A stretch of 64,000 nt of DNA. Origin: Acorus gramineus. Lineage: Eukaryota; Streptophyta; Magnoliopsida; Acorales; Acoraceae. The stretch lies in the NCBI GenBank assembly GCA_030737835.1, contig CM060854.1, positions 12,917,547-12,981,546 on the forward strand, in the 5' to 3' direction. Shown in pieces: positions 9,950-22,648 of the stretch. How positions within the stretch are numbered: position 1 is the stretch's first letter; the number at the start of each line of letters is the position of its first letter. Both the position numbers and the translations under genes were made by a program. The notes beneath the pieces are model-generated. The model had not been told where the DNA came from and searched no databases. It was given only the letters and a program-made list of their open reading frames with translations.

Positions 9950-11640
9950 GATTTAATTTATAGGAAACCATATTGAACAAAACTACTATCATATCTAAAC
10001 CAAAAATAAATCGAATCGAAAACCAAAGTGGAAAAATTGTAAACCGAACCGAAGTAATTTGCCTAAACTGAACTAAACCGAACCGAACCGAAGTTATGAC
10101 TGTTTCACCAAAAAAATTGGTCAACATATTAACAATAAGAGTAACAAAAATCTATAGTGTCAGAGGGGATAGTATAAAATCTATAGATCAGTGAGTTCTA
10201 TCATTAGAATTTTTAGTATAAAAAAATGATTTACTGTATATGTAGAAGTCCAAATCTGTCACACCTTAGGATCCATTTAAAAGGTCATACTGTCTCAGCC
10301 TATGACATTGGGCTATAAACACAACAACATCTCCGGATGTGCCAGAGGAGGATTCTATCCCATGATATACTCACACCTCTATGGCAATAGACACATCCCC
10401 TACCACTATAAATAGAGGGGTATCCCCTTCACAAGTGTAAGAGACCAAATCCATCACAAAACAAAATAAGGAATAAGATTGCATAAGTATGAGAGTTAAG
10501 CGCGGATACGCCCATTATGATTAGCAGGAAATCCAGAATGGGAAGGCCTAAGGGCCCAAATTACCCCATGAGTTAAACATGCCCACCTTCCCTATTAGGT
10601 CGGGCAAATGATATTGCCCGACTAGGTCAAGATGGACTTTCACACAAGTCGGATGTTTAGTCCCTGATCGACCAAGGGCGGACGCATAGTATTGCCCGAC
10701 CAAGTCAAGATGGACGAATACCACAAGCCCGATCTGAAGTATGAGCTGTCCAAACCATAATACCCGAACTAGAATGCAGGTCGGCCATACACCCATCTAT
10801 GTAAAATAACGGTTAACTAAGGGAATATTCTCTGACATAGGAAAAGGACTAGATGTCAGAAAATCAGTTGCAATATGGCAATCCCTAGGTGACACGTGTT
10901 CACAGATCCTAGAGCCACGTGGAGATTCCATTTCACGCTATACTCACTCCACAAGGCTTAGCTCGGCACGCCCCTTCTCTAATATAAAAGGAGGACATCT
11001 CCTCCCCCCTAGAGGGGGAGGGGGGGGGGCACTCTCTCTCTCCCCCCTACTTGTGCTCAAGAATTCTAAGGTCTTCTTCTTCTCATGGAGGAATCACTGA
11101 CCTGAGCGTCGGAGTGGGGCAGAGACTTCTTCTTCCCCAAAAAAGAGAACCCTAGACCCAAGCTTGAAATCCTATTTTAATGGAGATTGGGCTTCACCGT
11201 CGGAGGTTCTCGCCAAAAAAGGAACTACGTGTTGCTTTATCCCTCAAAAAGGGTACGTAGGCAATCTGATTTACATCAGGTTCAGTCCAGATGAACCCCG
11301 TCAATCCCTCCACGGCGGACCCTAATCGTCGTCTCTTCGCGTATCTATTCAAACCAAGCCTGGACCGTCCTTGAGTCCAGCTCATTCAAGGAGGAGGATA
11401 TTTTCACCTCCCACAGTATATATTTAATATAAATAATGATTTGTTTAAATTTAGTTTGGTTCGGCTCGATTTTTCTTGTTTTTCTTCGAGTGAAACCTAA
11501 CTAAAACCAAATTAAATCGGTTCACTAATTTTTCAATCCATACCCAAACTAAACCAAAACATTGTTGACCCAAACAAAAAAATCGGTTTGGATCATTTCG
11601 GATTCGGTTTAACTAATCAAAGTTGCACCCCTAGTTTCAC
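9950..11640. repeat. AACCGAACC-type dispersed repeat, interrupted by a solo LTR
   Basis: Two parts (about 9990-10240 and 11416-11640) are rich in AACCGAACC and its reverse complement GGTTCGGTTT. The right end reads GCACCCCTAG, the terminal TAGGGGTG of hAT-like MITEs found throughout plants. The two parts would be continuous without the LTR between them. A matching left terminus was not found, so class is tentative. Confidence 0.45.
10236..11420 (+). mobile_element. Solo LTR, Tat-like Ty3/gypsy (LTR 10241-11415, with TSD)
   Basis: The LTR begins TGTAGAAGTCC and ends CTCCCACA, flanked by perfect GTATA (10236-10240 and 11416-11420). It has a TATA box (ATATAAAAGG near 10981) and the sequence CTGACCTGAGCGTCGGAGTG near 11099, a hallmark seen downstream of the promoter in many plant Tat/Retand-type LTRs. 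No coding sequence is present. The 1175-bp length and single copy make it a solo LTR. Confidence 0.88.
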
Positions 11641-12820
11641 GCATTCACATGTCAAATCATCTGCCATTGACTATAATATATTTTATACATAATTATAAAA
11701 ATGTTTGCATTTGAATGAATATATATATACACAAATTTACTTTTATAAATAGTTCTACTACCTGGGCCTTAGAAATTAAGCCCTATTGAGGAGCCCCAAT
11801 AAGTGTCATTCCCTCATTGATTCCCTATTTGACTTTTCAAAAAGGTAAAAGATGTAAAGACAGTACTACCCCTTCATTTGATTTTCAAATATTCACTCCG
11901 AATAAAACATTCCCTCATTAAAAGCTATGTGTAGCCGCCTCTCACATCTTCGGCTTAAAAAAATATATGGGCAGATTTTGAATAAAACCTTCGACGACCT
12001 AGGGTTTGCGATTTCGACAGTTATACTTCCCTAAATCTCTGCAATGATGGTGAAGAAAGGTGATGAATATTGATCCTTTGATTTCTTCCCCAATTTCAAA
12101 TTTGATTTCTCCCCCACAATGTAATACTCTCCGTTTTGATATTGATTTTTTTTAAACGACCATAAATCAATTTTATTAAAAGGTTAGTTTGCACTATTTG
12201 AAGAACAACCACATATTTGAACGAATATGATTCATACAATCATCACAAGTATCTTTTGCTCATTGTTAATCTTGTGAATCTTTAAAAAATGATTTACAAA
12301 CATGCATATGAATCCAATTAATGTGATTTATTAAAAAATGATTTATTGCAAATGAATGGTATAATCGTTTATGATGAATCATTTCTGTTTATCCAGGCGT
12401 ATCTAAAAAATGTTTTTTTACACATGTATCTGAATCCGAATAATGTGATGGAATAACAACTTTCAGATATTATATGCAACAACTAACAATATGAAATAAA
12501 AATTGCTTATGGCAAAAAAAATGTGTTAGATTTCATAGGAATGTAAATTGTCTATTATTACCTTTCACTGTTGATTAAAATATGTTGGATTGTAACTAAA
12601 ATCTATATGTATTTAAATTCATACAGTGTATCTGAAATTAATATATATAGTGTATTTAGTGTCAAATATATTTAAATCCATATAGTGTATGAAATACCTA
12701 GCTTATTCCGCAAGATCAATTGTACTTATTTAAAGTTAATTGAATTTAATGAATTTGAATTGATGGGTATTTTTTTTTAGAATTCTTAATATGACATCCA
12801 TTTTTAAGTTTCTATATACA

Positions 12821-15800
12821 TGTCACGCCCCAGGGCGGCCGTCCCCGAGACGCGGCAAGTGTATATAAAATATCAGAATCTACACAGGAGGTCAATGATA
12901 TATATCATACACAAACAACCAGAATGACACACAGACAACAAAAGGCTGACATGATATATACACCAAATGCAGAAGCAAAAGACTGAATCTGTAAATAAAC
13001 ATACTACAGACTCGATACTCAATCATCTGTCCTGTGAGAGCCAATATACACAAATACAACTGAATATATACAAACGTGTGCCAAGCATGGAAATAAAATA
13101 AATACAGTCAAGAAGGGATGCTGATAGCCTCTGGCACTCGCGGAACGTGGCGCTGCTCCACTACTGAAGGAATCCCTCAGAAAGCTCCAACTACTGCTCT
13201 GGCTCCAGCTCAAGCTCAGTGGCAACTGGGGAAAAACATATGCGAGGGGTGAGCCACACGCTCAGTGAACAGCACAACCCATGCATCACAGACAATATTG
13301 ACCACAATTCAGATCTTAATAATCCACAATCTCTTATTAACAACCACAAAATGGTAACAAATACACAAACCAGTGGGTCGCTCAATCGCCAACCCACTAC
13401 ACCCTCACCCTCACCCTTCAATGGGTGACATAGGATTTTGGGACTGATAATCATCCAATCACAACTCCAGCGGGTCGCTCATCGCAACCCACTACACCCT
13501 CACCCTCACCCTTCAATGGGTGACATAGGATTTTGGGACTGACTAGGCTGTTGGTCACCCTTAGTCCACCGGTAGTTCCTCCTCCACTCCGTAGGTCGCT
13601 GGTCTATCACCCACAACTTCAGCACAGTCAGTCACAAATATCGGGAGGCGCCTACTGATGGGAACCCTTGGAAGGGACGGCCTTTCTAACGCTGGGGCAG
13701 CCTCTATCGGATCCAACGAAGGGGACAGAACAGCCTATCCATACGCATATGATCCACTCGGATCGGCCAACTACACATCTCAACGACTCTAATGTCATGA
13801 ATTCTTCCGAATTCCACCAGGGCGCATAACCAAGATGCGGGGAACATATACAATAATAGCAAGGTTGTAATATCATTGGGGGAAAGAAACTTGGGAGGGC
13901 AGCGTGAGTTCCCGATATAAGACACCCCGACAACTAAACAAGGAACACGGTGTACCCTAGCCCGGGTCTCACCGCTGTCCTCGCGAGGCCCCTCCCCTAT
14001 AATATTCACTAAGATGCTAATAATCGTACAAGGGTAAACCATTATTTATCAATTAGAGGTATAATATTATTGGGACAAGAACCTTGGGAGGGCAGCATGA
14101 GGTCCCGATACAAGACATCCCGACAACCAAACAAGGAACACGGAGTACCCTAACCCGGGTCTCAATGTTGACCTCGCAAGGCCCCTCCCTATAATATTAT
14201 CTAAAGCATGCAATTTAAACATATACTAGCATTTAATTTAATAAATAAACTAGTAGGACACATGCATAGGCCAAGGCTTCCTAGCATGAGAACAGGGGGA
14301 CATGATGCATGGCTCATACACATATCCTAAGGGTGCAAGTCCCTAACATGCAAAGTCTAGGGTAGCATGCATTCTACATTTAAATCATGCTCGCATGGAA
14401 TACACATTATAACAGGCTAATATAAATCCATGGTGCCCCAGGAGAAGTCGGTATACGCCCAAATGCGTGTAGCGCCTCTCTACTGGGTTGGATTGTCCCA
14501 CTCACCGGAGATCGGGTCGTCGCGCGACCGCCCGTCAAGATCTGCAAGACAGACATTTATACGGTGAGTTAAATACACAAATACATCAAAATACTCACAA
14601 AATACCCCAAAAGAACCCAACACTCGGGCAAACATACATACGGCCCGTACGCACGTTAGCCCGAGCACTCCGACTCACTCCCGAACCCACGGTAACCACC
14701 CGCACGGCCACCCGCCCCGGATGCGCCGCCGCGCCTCAGCCCGCGCACCCAGGCGCACCGCCGGGCCCCTGCCCGCACGCCTGGACCCGCAGCCGAGCCA
14801 CCCGGTGCGCCGCGCGCCCACTGCGCCCCGCCGCAGCAGCCCGCGCGCACCCCGCGCGCACCACGCGAGCACACCGCACGCCCCGCGCGCCCAGCGCCTC
14901 CCTCCACGCGCACCCCGCGCGCACTCCGCGCGCGCCACCAGCCTCGCCCCCACTGCTCTCCTCACCACGCGAACGCCAGTGCCTCTGCCCAGCGCCCCGC
15001 GCGCATGCACCTCTGCGGTGCCCTGCGCCCAGCGCTCAGCACCCTCGCCCAGCGCCCAACATCCGCGACCAGCTCCCAGCGCTCAGCGCCCAGCACCCGG
15101 GACCCTCACCCAGCGCCCACGCGCACACCCGCGCAACACGTGCCCAGCACGCCTGGCAGCACGCGCCCAACGCGCCTGCCAGCCTGCCCGCGCTGTTGCC
15201 CGCGTTGCCTGCCTGCGCGCATCGCCGAGTGGCCCGAGCACCGCTCGCCTGCACGCCTGAGCACTGCCCGCCTGATGCCCGAGTACCGCCTGCCCTGCAC
15301 GCCTGCGCGCCCAGCCTGCCAGCCCGGCCTGCCAGCGCGCACAGCCCAGCCATCCTACCCGAGCTAGCCCTGCCAGTCTACCCTGCGCGCCCCGCATGCC
15401 AGCACCCAGCACGCCCAGCGCCAACCCGAGCGCACGCCCGCGCGCACGTCCGCGCGCACGCGCGCGCGCGCCCTGCCGCTGCTCGCCTGCTGCGCCTGCC
15501 TGAGCGCCACCTGTGCTGCCTGCTTCCCGGGACTGCAAGCCTCCCTGCCCGAGCTCCTCTACCACCCACCACCGGCCACCCCAAGGCCTCCGACCACCAC
15601 CCACAGCCCTCCGACGGCCACCCACCGCCGCCGACCGCCTCCCAACCTCAAACCAACCTCCTAACATACATCTATACAAGAAAAGAGAGGAAAGAAGGCT
15701 TACCAAGGGGAGGAAGGGAAGTCCGGTTGCTCTCCGCGCACCGAAACCTTTCCCCAAAGGCCTCCAACGCCCGGATCTCTCTCGGCCTTCGAAATGGCCC

Positions 15801-16288
15801 AAATCAGGGAAGAAGAGAGGGGGGATGGAGGGGAGAAACTCGCCGGAATTCGAATTTGAAACCACCGGGGTGTAGATCGGGACCCGATCTACCCTTTCTA
15901 TGATTTGGGTTTTAAGCTTTAAGCATCCAAGGGGCTCAAAAGTAAGAAAAATGGAGAAGGGGAGAGAGAGCTAAGGGAAGAAGATGATGAATAGTGGGCA
16001 ACCTTTTTAGATTCACTTATATAAAGTCAACCCACTTAAAAACCCGGATACGCCCCGGAACTGTGAAATTCCGAAAACGTTGCCGGAATTCGATGAAATT
16101 TTCGTGAGAGGCCTAAAATGGCACCAGGACACCAAATATGCAGTTAGATTTCCAATCGGAGTCCTCTAACTCAGGACGATAGCTAACAGTCCAAAAATTA
16201 GCGGTTCCGATCGAAAACCGAAAAAAATAAAAAACTGCCAGAACGCTCCAACGGTTACCAGCAGGTTAAAAGTGACACATATATAACA
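12821..16288 (-). repeat. 3' LTR (LTR-A) of the gypsy element
   Basis: On the minus strand it begins TGTTATATATGTGTCAC and ends GGGGCGTGACA. It contains the GC-rich block at about 14640-15650, a duplicated unit with CAACCAAACAAGGAACACGG at about 13935 and 14115, and a two-copy minisatellite at about 13370-13530. The long open frames on + through 14488-15903 are by-products of the GC-rich block. Confidence 0.93.
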
Positions 16289-16304
16289 TTCTTCCCCCCT
16301 TAGG
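16289..16304 (-). other. Polypurine tract
   Basis: On the minus strand the sequence AAGGGGGGAAGAA directly precedes the TGTTATATATG start of the 3' LTR, preceded by TGAGGACAAAATTTCC, the usual gypsy context for plus-strand priming. Confidence 0.85.
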
Positions 16305-16369
16305 AAATTTTGTCCTCAAAATATGCAAAAACATCTAGGAGGGGAAAAGATACGGATACGCGTCACACC

Positions 16370-16861
16370 TGGCATCCTTGAGCTCCTAAGTGTCCTCGAC
16401 ACCGGAACGGTGCTGCCATCGCACCTCGACCAACTGGACGGTCTTGGTGCAGAGCCTCCTCACGCGGCGGTCCATGATCACAATCGACTGCTCCACGAAT
16501 GACTGTCCGGCTCAGAGACGAGCGGCTCGAACGGGATGACGTGAGCAGGATCGTGGACACACCTTTACCCAACTGCGAACCCACCCCTCCAAGACGGAAG
16601 GGTAAGAATTGGCGCTGAGGTGAGCCTCCGAGTAAACTCCAGGAAGCTCTCCTCGCAAGACGGGGACCACTCGAACCGGACATCCTTCCGAGTAAGGCGG
16701 TTAAGAGGAACAGCTATCTTCGAGAGACCCTCGTCAAGCTTCCTGCAATAACCCGCCAAACTTGGGAAGCTCCGAATCCTAGCAGGGTTCGACGGTCGAT
16801 GCCAATTTGACGCGACGAGCGTCTTGCCCGGGTCCACAGATATGCCTTTACCAGCAACCAC
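16370..16861 (-). pseudogene. pol remnant: RT/RNase H piece fused to integrase C-terminus and chromodomain
   Basis: From 16861 down to 16565 the minus strand encodes GISVDPGKTLVASNWHRPSN, then the LAGYCRKLDEGLSKIAVPLN block and LTSAPILTLP, the RT/RNase H connection of Ty3/gypsy pol. It then jumps within ~50 bp to HVIPFEPL (integrase end) and the chromodomain line DRRVRRLCTKTVQLVEVRW, followed by a stop where Trp is expected in the family (16410-16430), and PYLF. The remaining pol (protease, most RT, RNase H, integrase core) is absent. The piece cannot make an enzyme. Confidence 0.8.
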
Positions 16862-16914
16862 TCAGCCCAAAAGGCCTTAACCACCAACCAAAACTCATAC
16901 TTGATCTTCCGTCC

Positions 16915-17605
16915 ATCTGATGCTTCCATGGTATCCCTTGCCTGGGAAAAGAAACCTCGGGAGGGCACCATGAAATCCCGATATAGGATACCCCGACAAC
17001 CAAACAAGGAACACGAAGTACCCTAGCCCGGGTTTCAACGCCGACCTCACAAGGCCCCTTAATCCAGAAAGGAACACTAGAAGAAGACATCATTTAAAGA
17101 ACACCACTAACCCCTCCGGATCATCTATCTCTAGGTGATCCCCCAACGATGTCCTTCAACATCATTTACAAGACCGAACCCAACATCGTCGGGAATGGTC
17201 GAATAAACCATTTGGTCACGAGCGACCCGTCTTCGCCTCATCCACACCCTCACTCCCGAAAGGAGACATATTGGGACTTTGGGAGAGACTTAGACTGCTC
17301 TACACCCCTGGTCCACCGGTAGCCTCTCCCCGCTCCGTAGCTCGCCTGGTCCTCTGACCGGGAGCCTGTCTAACGCCGGGGCTGTACTACGCGGATCCAA
17401 CGAAGGGGAGAGCGATTCCACGCTCGCGGCACCATTCAATAATCTCTTCCCGGGTAGCCCCTACCTGGTATACTCCCACATTCAGTACCCCTCCGACTGC
17501 ATCGGTGGTACCTACTGGTGGAAACTCTCTGCCAGGACGGCTATAACCCGGCTTCCTTAACCCAAACAACCACTCTTGACACTCGCTCACCAAAATACCA
17601 CACAC
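16915..17605 (-). repeat. LTR-B-like fragment inside the gypsy element
   Basis: This stretch between gag and pol is not pol. Its text (CATCCACACCCTCACTCC, GGACTTTGGGAGAGACTTAG, GGATCCAACGAAGGGGAGA) matches, in the same orientation, the LTR-B copies at 53940-54350 and 46850-47120. The part at 16960-17055 also carries the CAACCAAACAAGGAACACG unit found twice in LTR-A copies. It marks a recombination that put LTR sequence into an internal region. Confidence 0.75.
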
Positions 17606-17639
17606 ACTTGCATAACAGCAACCAAACACCCACCCACAA

Positions 17640-19055
17640 TTATATCCTATTACTGGAGAGTTGAGAATACAAGATAATACCTCGAATCATGATACCCGAA
17701 AGTTGTGCCTCCTCGGCCGTAAGCGCTGCAACTCTGCCCTGGACCAACCGCGGCTGAGGAGCAGGAGCACGCCTCGCCGGCTGCACTGGCTGCCTCCACT
17801 GGTCAACTCGACCACCCTGTGGCTGCTGCTGACGCTGAGGCTGCTGCTGCTGGCGCGGAAGCTGCTGCTGCAAGAACTGCGGCTGCTGAGGTAGCACTCG
17901 AGGTCGGCCAGCATCAGGGCAATTGTATCTGATATGCCCGATGCGCTGACAATGGAAGCAGCGCTGCTTCTCCGGCTGCCTGGACTGGATGGGCACTGCT
18001 GCAATGGGTGCTGGATCCCACACTGGCACCGCATCTGCTGGAGGAGAGGCAGCCGCTGACTGATCGAAGCGGGGCCTCTTCCTCTTGCGCTGCCCCTGGT
18101 CCCGACTCCCGGAAGGACCCTGATCTGCAGAAGGGGTCGGAACCCCCACGATGATCCCGAGGTCTCGCTCGACTGTCTTCGCTCGAGACACCAAGTCCGA
18201 GAACCTCGAGAATGCCTGGGAGGTGACGTGCACCCGGATGGCGCTGCTGAGACCCAACTTGAAACGACGGCACCGCGTCTCCTCATCTATCACCAAGGCT
18301 GGAGCAAATCTGGAAAGCCTCGTGAAGCGCGTAGAGTAGTCAGCAACCGACATGGAGCCCTGCGTCAACTGCTCGAACTCCCGCATCACGATCTGGCGTG
18401 TCGAGAACGGGAAGTACTCCTCCAAGAAATACCTCCGGAATCCTGCCCAAGAAAGCTGCTCCACTCCCTCTGGGATGTCCACCACTCGGGTAGCCCACCA
18501 ATCGGCGGCGTTACCCTTCAGCATAAAGGTGGCCAGGGAAACTCGCTGGCGATCGGTGCAAAGCATGGCCACGAAGATCGTATCCACCTCCCTCAACCAA
18601 CGCTCTGGCGCAAGAGGATCTGCCGACTGACCATGGAACTCGGGAGGGTGGAGCTTCAGAAAGGCGTTGAGGCCGCTCTGCTGCACTCGCGCCGCCGCCT
18701 CTAGCTCCTCCTCCCTCTCCAGGGGATCCTCAACTCCTACCGCCGGAATCGCCACTGGAACTGGGGGTACATCGGGTACCACAGGTGGATCTGCCACCAA
18801 GGGGACCTGCGGAACTGCCTCGCGAGCCGCCCTCAGCTCCTGAATATCCCTAGCCTGCTCTGCTAATGCTCTGGCCTGGGCCTCCAGCGCCCTCGTCTGG
18901 GTCTCCACCAAATCAGCCAACCGAGCGAAAGCACGCTCCCAAGCAGGAGGCTCCTGCGTCAAGGGCTCTCCGGTAGCATCCTCGTCTCTGGTAGGTCCGG
19001 AAACCTCCAAAGACCGAGAGGGACCTCGTCCGCGCCGTCCTCTGCGAGGAGGCAT
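17640..19055 (-). CDS. gag: Gag polyprotein of the gypsy element, fused to the start of pol
   Basis: The 471-residue frame starts MPPRRGRRGRG and is uninterrupted. Residues 37-78 form an amphipathic helix-rich region with repeated ALEAQARALAEQ heptads. Residues about 128-300 are the retrotransposon gag domain (PPEFHG, ERWLREVDTIF, AADWWATR, FRRYFLEEYFP, FEQLTQGSMSVADY). Residues 366-379 are a CCHC zinc knuckle (CFHCQRIGHIRYNC), followed by a glutamine-rich stretch. The last ~20 residues resemble the beginning of the aspartic protease region but stop before the DSGA motif. It would form the particle and bind RNA. ATG at 19055 is chosen as the first in frame after the PBS and by the common MPPRR start. 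Confidence 0.92.
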   Translation of the reverse strand: MPPRRGRRGRGPSRSLEVSGPTRDEDATGEPLTQEPPAWERAFARLADLVETQTRALEAQARALAEQARDIQELRAAREAVPQVPLVADPPVVPDVPPVPVAIPAVGVEDPLEREEELEAAARVQQSGLNAFLKLHPPEFHGQSADPLAPERWLREVDTIFVAMLCTDRQRVSLATFMLKGNAADWWATRVVDIPEGVEQLSWAGFRRYFLEEYFPFSTRQIVMREFEQLTQGSMSVADYSTRFTRLSRFAPALVIDEETRCRRFKLGLSSAIRVHVTSQAFSRFSDLVSRAKTVERDLGIIVGVPTPSADQGPSGSRDQGQRKRKRPRFDQSAAASPPADAVPVWDPAPIAAVPIQSRQPEKQRCFHCQRIGHIRYNCPDAGRPRVLPQQPQFLQQQLPRQQQQPQRQQQPQGGRVDQWRQPVQPARRAPAPQPRLVQGRVAALTAEEAQLSGIMIRGIILYSQLSSNRI

Positions 19056-19156
19056 ATCAGCACCCTAAGAAAACCAGACACTAGGATCAGAATACTCATA
19101 TAGAAATCCTAGGACTCATCTCTACGAAAGGAAGACTATTGGCTCTGACAGGACCA

Positions 19157-19170
19157 GGCTCTGATACCAA
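19157..19170 (-). other. Primer binding site, initiator Met tRNA type
   Basis: On the minus strand, a few bases after the 5' LTR end, the sequence TTGGTATCAGAGCC complements the 3' end of plant initiator tRNA-Met, the usual primer of Tekay-like elements. Confidence 0.9.
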
Positions 19171-19174
19171 CTTT

Positions 19175-22100
19175 TGTCACGCCCCAGGACGGCTGTCCCC
19201 GGGACGCGGCAAGTGTATATATAATATCAGAATCTACACAGGAGGTGAATAATATATCATACACAAACAACCAGAATGACACACATGCAACAAAAGGGCT
19301 GACATGATATATACACCAAATGCGGAAGCAAAAGACTGAATCTGTAAATAAACATACTACAGACTCGATACTCAATCATCTGTCCTGTGAGAGCCAATAT
19401 ACACACATACAACTGAATATATACAACCGCGTGCCAAGCACGGAAATAAAATACATACAGTCAAGAAGGGATGCTGATAGCCTCTGGCACTCGCGGAACG
19501 TGGCGCTGCTCCGCTACTGAAGGAATCCCTCGGAAAGCTCCTACTACTGCTCCGGCTCCAACTCAGGCTCAGTGGCAACTGGGGAAAAACATATGCGAGG
19601 GGTGAGCCACACGCTCAGTGAACAGCACAACCCATGCATCACAGACAATATTGACCACAATTCAGATCTTAATAATCCACAATCTCTTATTAACAACCAC
19701 AAAATGGTAACAAATACACAAACCAGTGGGTCGCTCAATCGCCAACCCACTACACCCTCACCCTCACCCTTCAATGGGTGACATAGGATTTTGGGACTGA
19801 TAATCATCCAATCACAACTCCAGTGGGTCGCTCATCGCCAACCCACTACACCCTCACCCTCACCCTTCAATGGGTGACATAGGATTTTGGGACTGACTAG
19901 GCTGTTGGTCACCCTTGGTCCACCGATAGTCTCTCCTCCACTCCGTAGGCCGCTGGGCTATCACCCACAACTTCAGCACAGTCCGTCACAAATATCGGGA
20001 GGCGCCTACTGATGGGAACCCTTGGAAGGGACGGCCTTTCTAACGCTGGGGCAGCCTCTACCGGATCCAACGAAGGGGACAGAACATCCTATCCATACGC
20101 ATATGACCCACTCGGATCCGCCAACTACACATCTCAACGACTCTAATGTCATGAATTCTTCAGAATTCCACCAGGGCGCATAACCAAGATGCGGGGAACA
20201 TATACAATAATAGCAAGGTTGTAATATCATTGGGGGAAAGGAACTTGGGAGGGCAGCGTGAGTTCCCGATATAGGACACCCCGACAACCAAACAAGGAAC
20301 ACGGTGTACCCTAGCCCGGGTCTCACCGCTGTCCTCGCGAGGCCCCTCCCCTATAATATTCACTAAGATGCTAATAATCGTACAAGGGTAAACCATTATT
20401 TATCAATTAGAGGTATAATATTATTGGGACAAGAACCTTGGGAGGGCAGCATGAGGTCCCGATACAAGACATCCCGACAACCAAACAAGGAACACGGAGT
20501 ACCCTAACCCGGGTCTCAATGTTGACCTCGCAAGGCCCCTCCCTATAATATTATCTAAAGCATGCAATTTAAACATATACTAGCATTTAATTTAATAAAT
20601 AAACTAGTAGGACACATGCATAGGCCAAGGCATCCTAGCATGAGAACAGGGGGACATGATGCATGGGTCATACACATATCCTAAGGGTGCAAGTCCCTAA
20701 CATGCAAAGTCTAGGGTAGCATGCATTCTACATTTAAATCATGCTCGCATGGAATACACATTACAACAGGTTAATATAAATCCATGGTGCCCCAGGAGAG
20801 GTCGGTATACGCCCAAATGCGTGTAACATCTTTCTACTGGGTTGGATTGTCCCACTCACCGGAAATCGGGTCGTCGCGCGACCGCCCTTCAAGATCTGCA
20901 AGACAGACATTTATACGGTGAGTTAAATACATAAATACATCAAAATACTCAAAATACACCAAAAGAACCCAACACTCGGGCAAACGTACATACGGCGTAC
21001 GCACGTTAGCCCGAGCACTCCGACTCACTCCCGAACCCACAGTAACCACCCGCACGGCCACCCGCCCCGGATGCGCCGCCGCGCCTTAGCCCACGCACCC
21101 AGGCGCACCGCCGGGCCCCTACCCGCACGCCTGGACCCGCAGCCGAGCCACCCGGGTGCGCCGCGCGCCCACTGCGCCCCGCCGCAGCAGCCCGCGCGCA
21201 CCCCGCACGCCCCGCGCGCACCACGCGAGCACACCGCACGCCCCGCGCGCCCAGCGCCTCGCTCCACGCGCACCCCGCGCGCACCACCAGCCCCGCTCCG
21301 CGCGCACTCCGCGCGCGCCACCAGCCTCGCCCCCACTGCTCTCCTCACCGCACGCCAGTGCCTCTGCCCAGCGCCCCGCGTGCATGCACCTCTGCGGTGC
21401 CCAGCGCCCAGCGCTCAGAACCCTCGCCCAGCACACCCGGCATCCGCGACCAGCTCCCAGCGCTCAGCTCCCAGCACCCGGGACCCTCACCCAGCGCCCA
21501 CGCGCACGCCCGCGCAACACGTGCCCAGCGCGCCTGGCAGAACGCGCCTGCCAGCCTGCCCGCGCTGTTGCCCTCGTTGCCTTCCTGCGCGCATCGCTGA
21601 GTGGCCCGAACACCGCTCGCCTGCACGCCCGGCCACTGCCCGCCTGATGCCCGAGTACCGCCTGCTCTGCACGCCTGCGCGCCCAGCCTGCCAGCCCAGC
21701 CTGCCAGCGCGCACAGCCCAGCCATCCTACCTGAGCTAGCCCTGCCAGTCTACCCTGCGCGCCCCGCACGCCCAGCACCAACCCGAGCGCACGCCCGCGC
21801 GCACGTCCGTGCGCACGCGCGCGCGCGCCCTGCCGCTGCTCGCCTGCTGCGCCTGCCTGAGCGCCACCTGTGCTGCCTGCTGCCCGGGACTGCAAGCCTC
21901 CCTGCCCGATCTCCTCTACCACCCACCACCGGCCACCCCAAGGCCTCCGACCACCACCCACAGCCCTCCGACGGCCACCCACCGCCGCCGACCGCCTCCC
22001 AACCTCATACCCACCTCCTAACATACATCTATACAAGAAAAGAGAGGAAAAGAGGCTTACCAAAGGGAGGAAGGGAAGTCCGGTTGCTCTCCGCGCACCG

Positions 22101-22648
22101 AAACCTCTCCCAAAAGGCTTCCAACGCCCGGATCTCTCTCGGCCTTCGGAATGGCCCAAATCAGGGAGGAAGAGAGGGGGGATGGAGGGGCAAATCTGAC
22201 CGGAATGGGAATTTGAAACTACCGGGGTGTAGATCGGGACGCGATCTACACTTCCTAGGTTTTGGGTTTTAAGTTCTAAGCCCTCCAAGGGGCTCAAAAC
22301 TAAGAAAAATGGAGAAGGGAGAGAGAGAGCTCATTTGGGAAGATGATGAATAGTGACAACCACTTTTTAGATCCCATTTATATAAAGTCAACTCACTTAA
22401 AACCCGGATACGCCCCGGAACTGTGAAATTCTGGAAACGTTGCCGGAATTCGATGAAATTTTCGTGAGAGGCCTAAAATGGCACCAGGACACCAAATATG
22501 CAGTTAGATTTCCAATCGGAGTCCTCTAACTCAGGACGATAGCTAACAGTCCAAAAATTAGCGGTTCCGATCGAAAACCAAAAAAAATGAAAAACTGCCA
22601 GAACGCTCCAACGGTTACCAGCAGGCTAAAAGTGATACATATATAACA
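19175..22648 (-). repeat. 5' LTR (LTR-A) of the gypsy element
   Basis: The counterpart of 12821-16288, 3474 bp. On the minus strand: TATA-like TTTATATAAA near 22378-22387, donor-like GTAAGC near 22057, GC-rich block about 22010-20990, acceptor-like CTTGCAG near 20900, 36-nt block, donor GTGAG. Two copies of the TGAGGG minisatellite lie at about 19725-19880. Transcription of the element would start about 30 bp below the TATA box. Confidence 0.93.

Noticed and set aside
13191-13454. 87-codon frame repeated at 19544-19807
   Set aside because: Both copies are the same LTR position; the frame crosses the minisatellite and is just LTR sequence.
14488-15903. 471-codon open frame on + in the 3' LTR
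   Set aside because: Antisense to the element, mostly GC-rich low-complexity text, and not kept in frame in the other LTR copies.
17687-18286. 199-codon minus-strand frame with Ser-rich product
   Set aside because: Alternative frame of gag, which has clear domains in its own frame.
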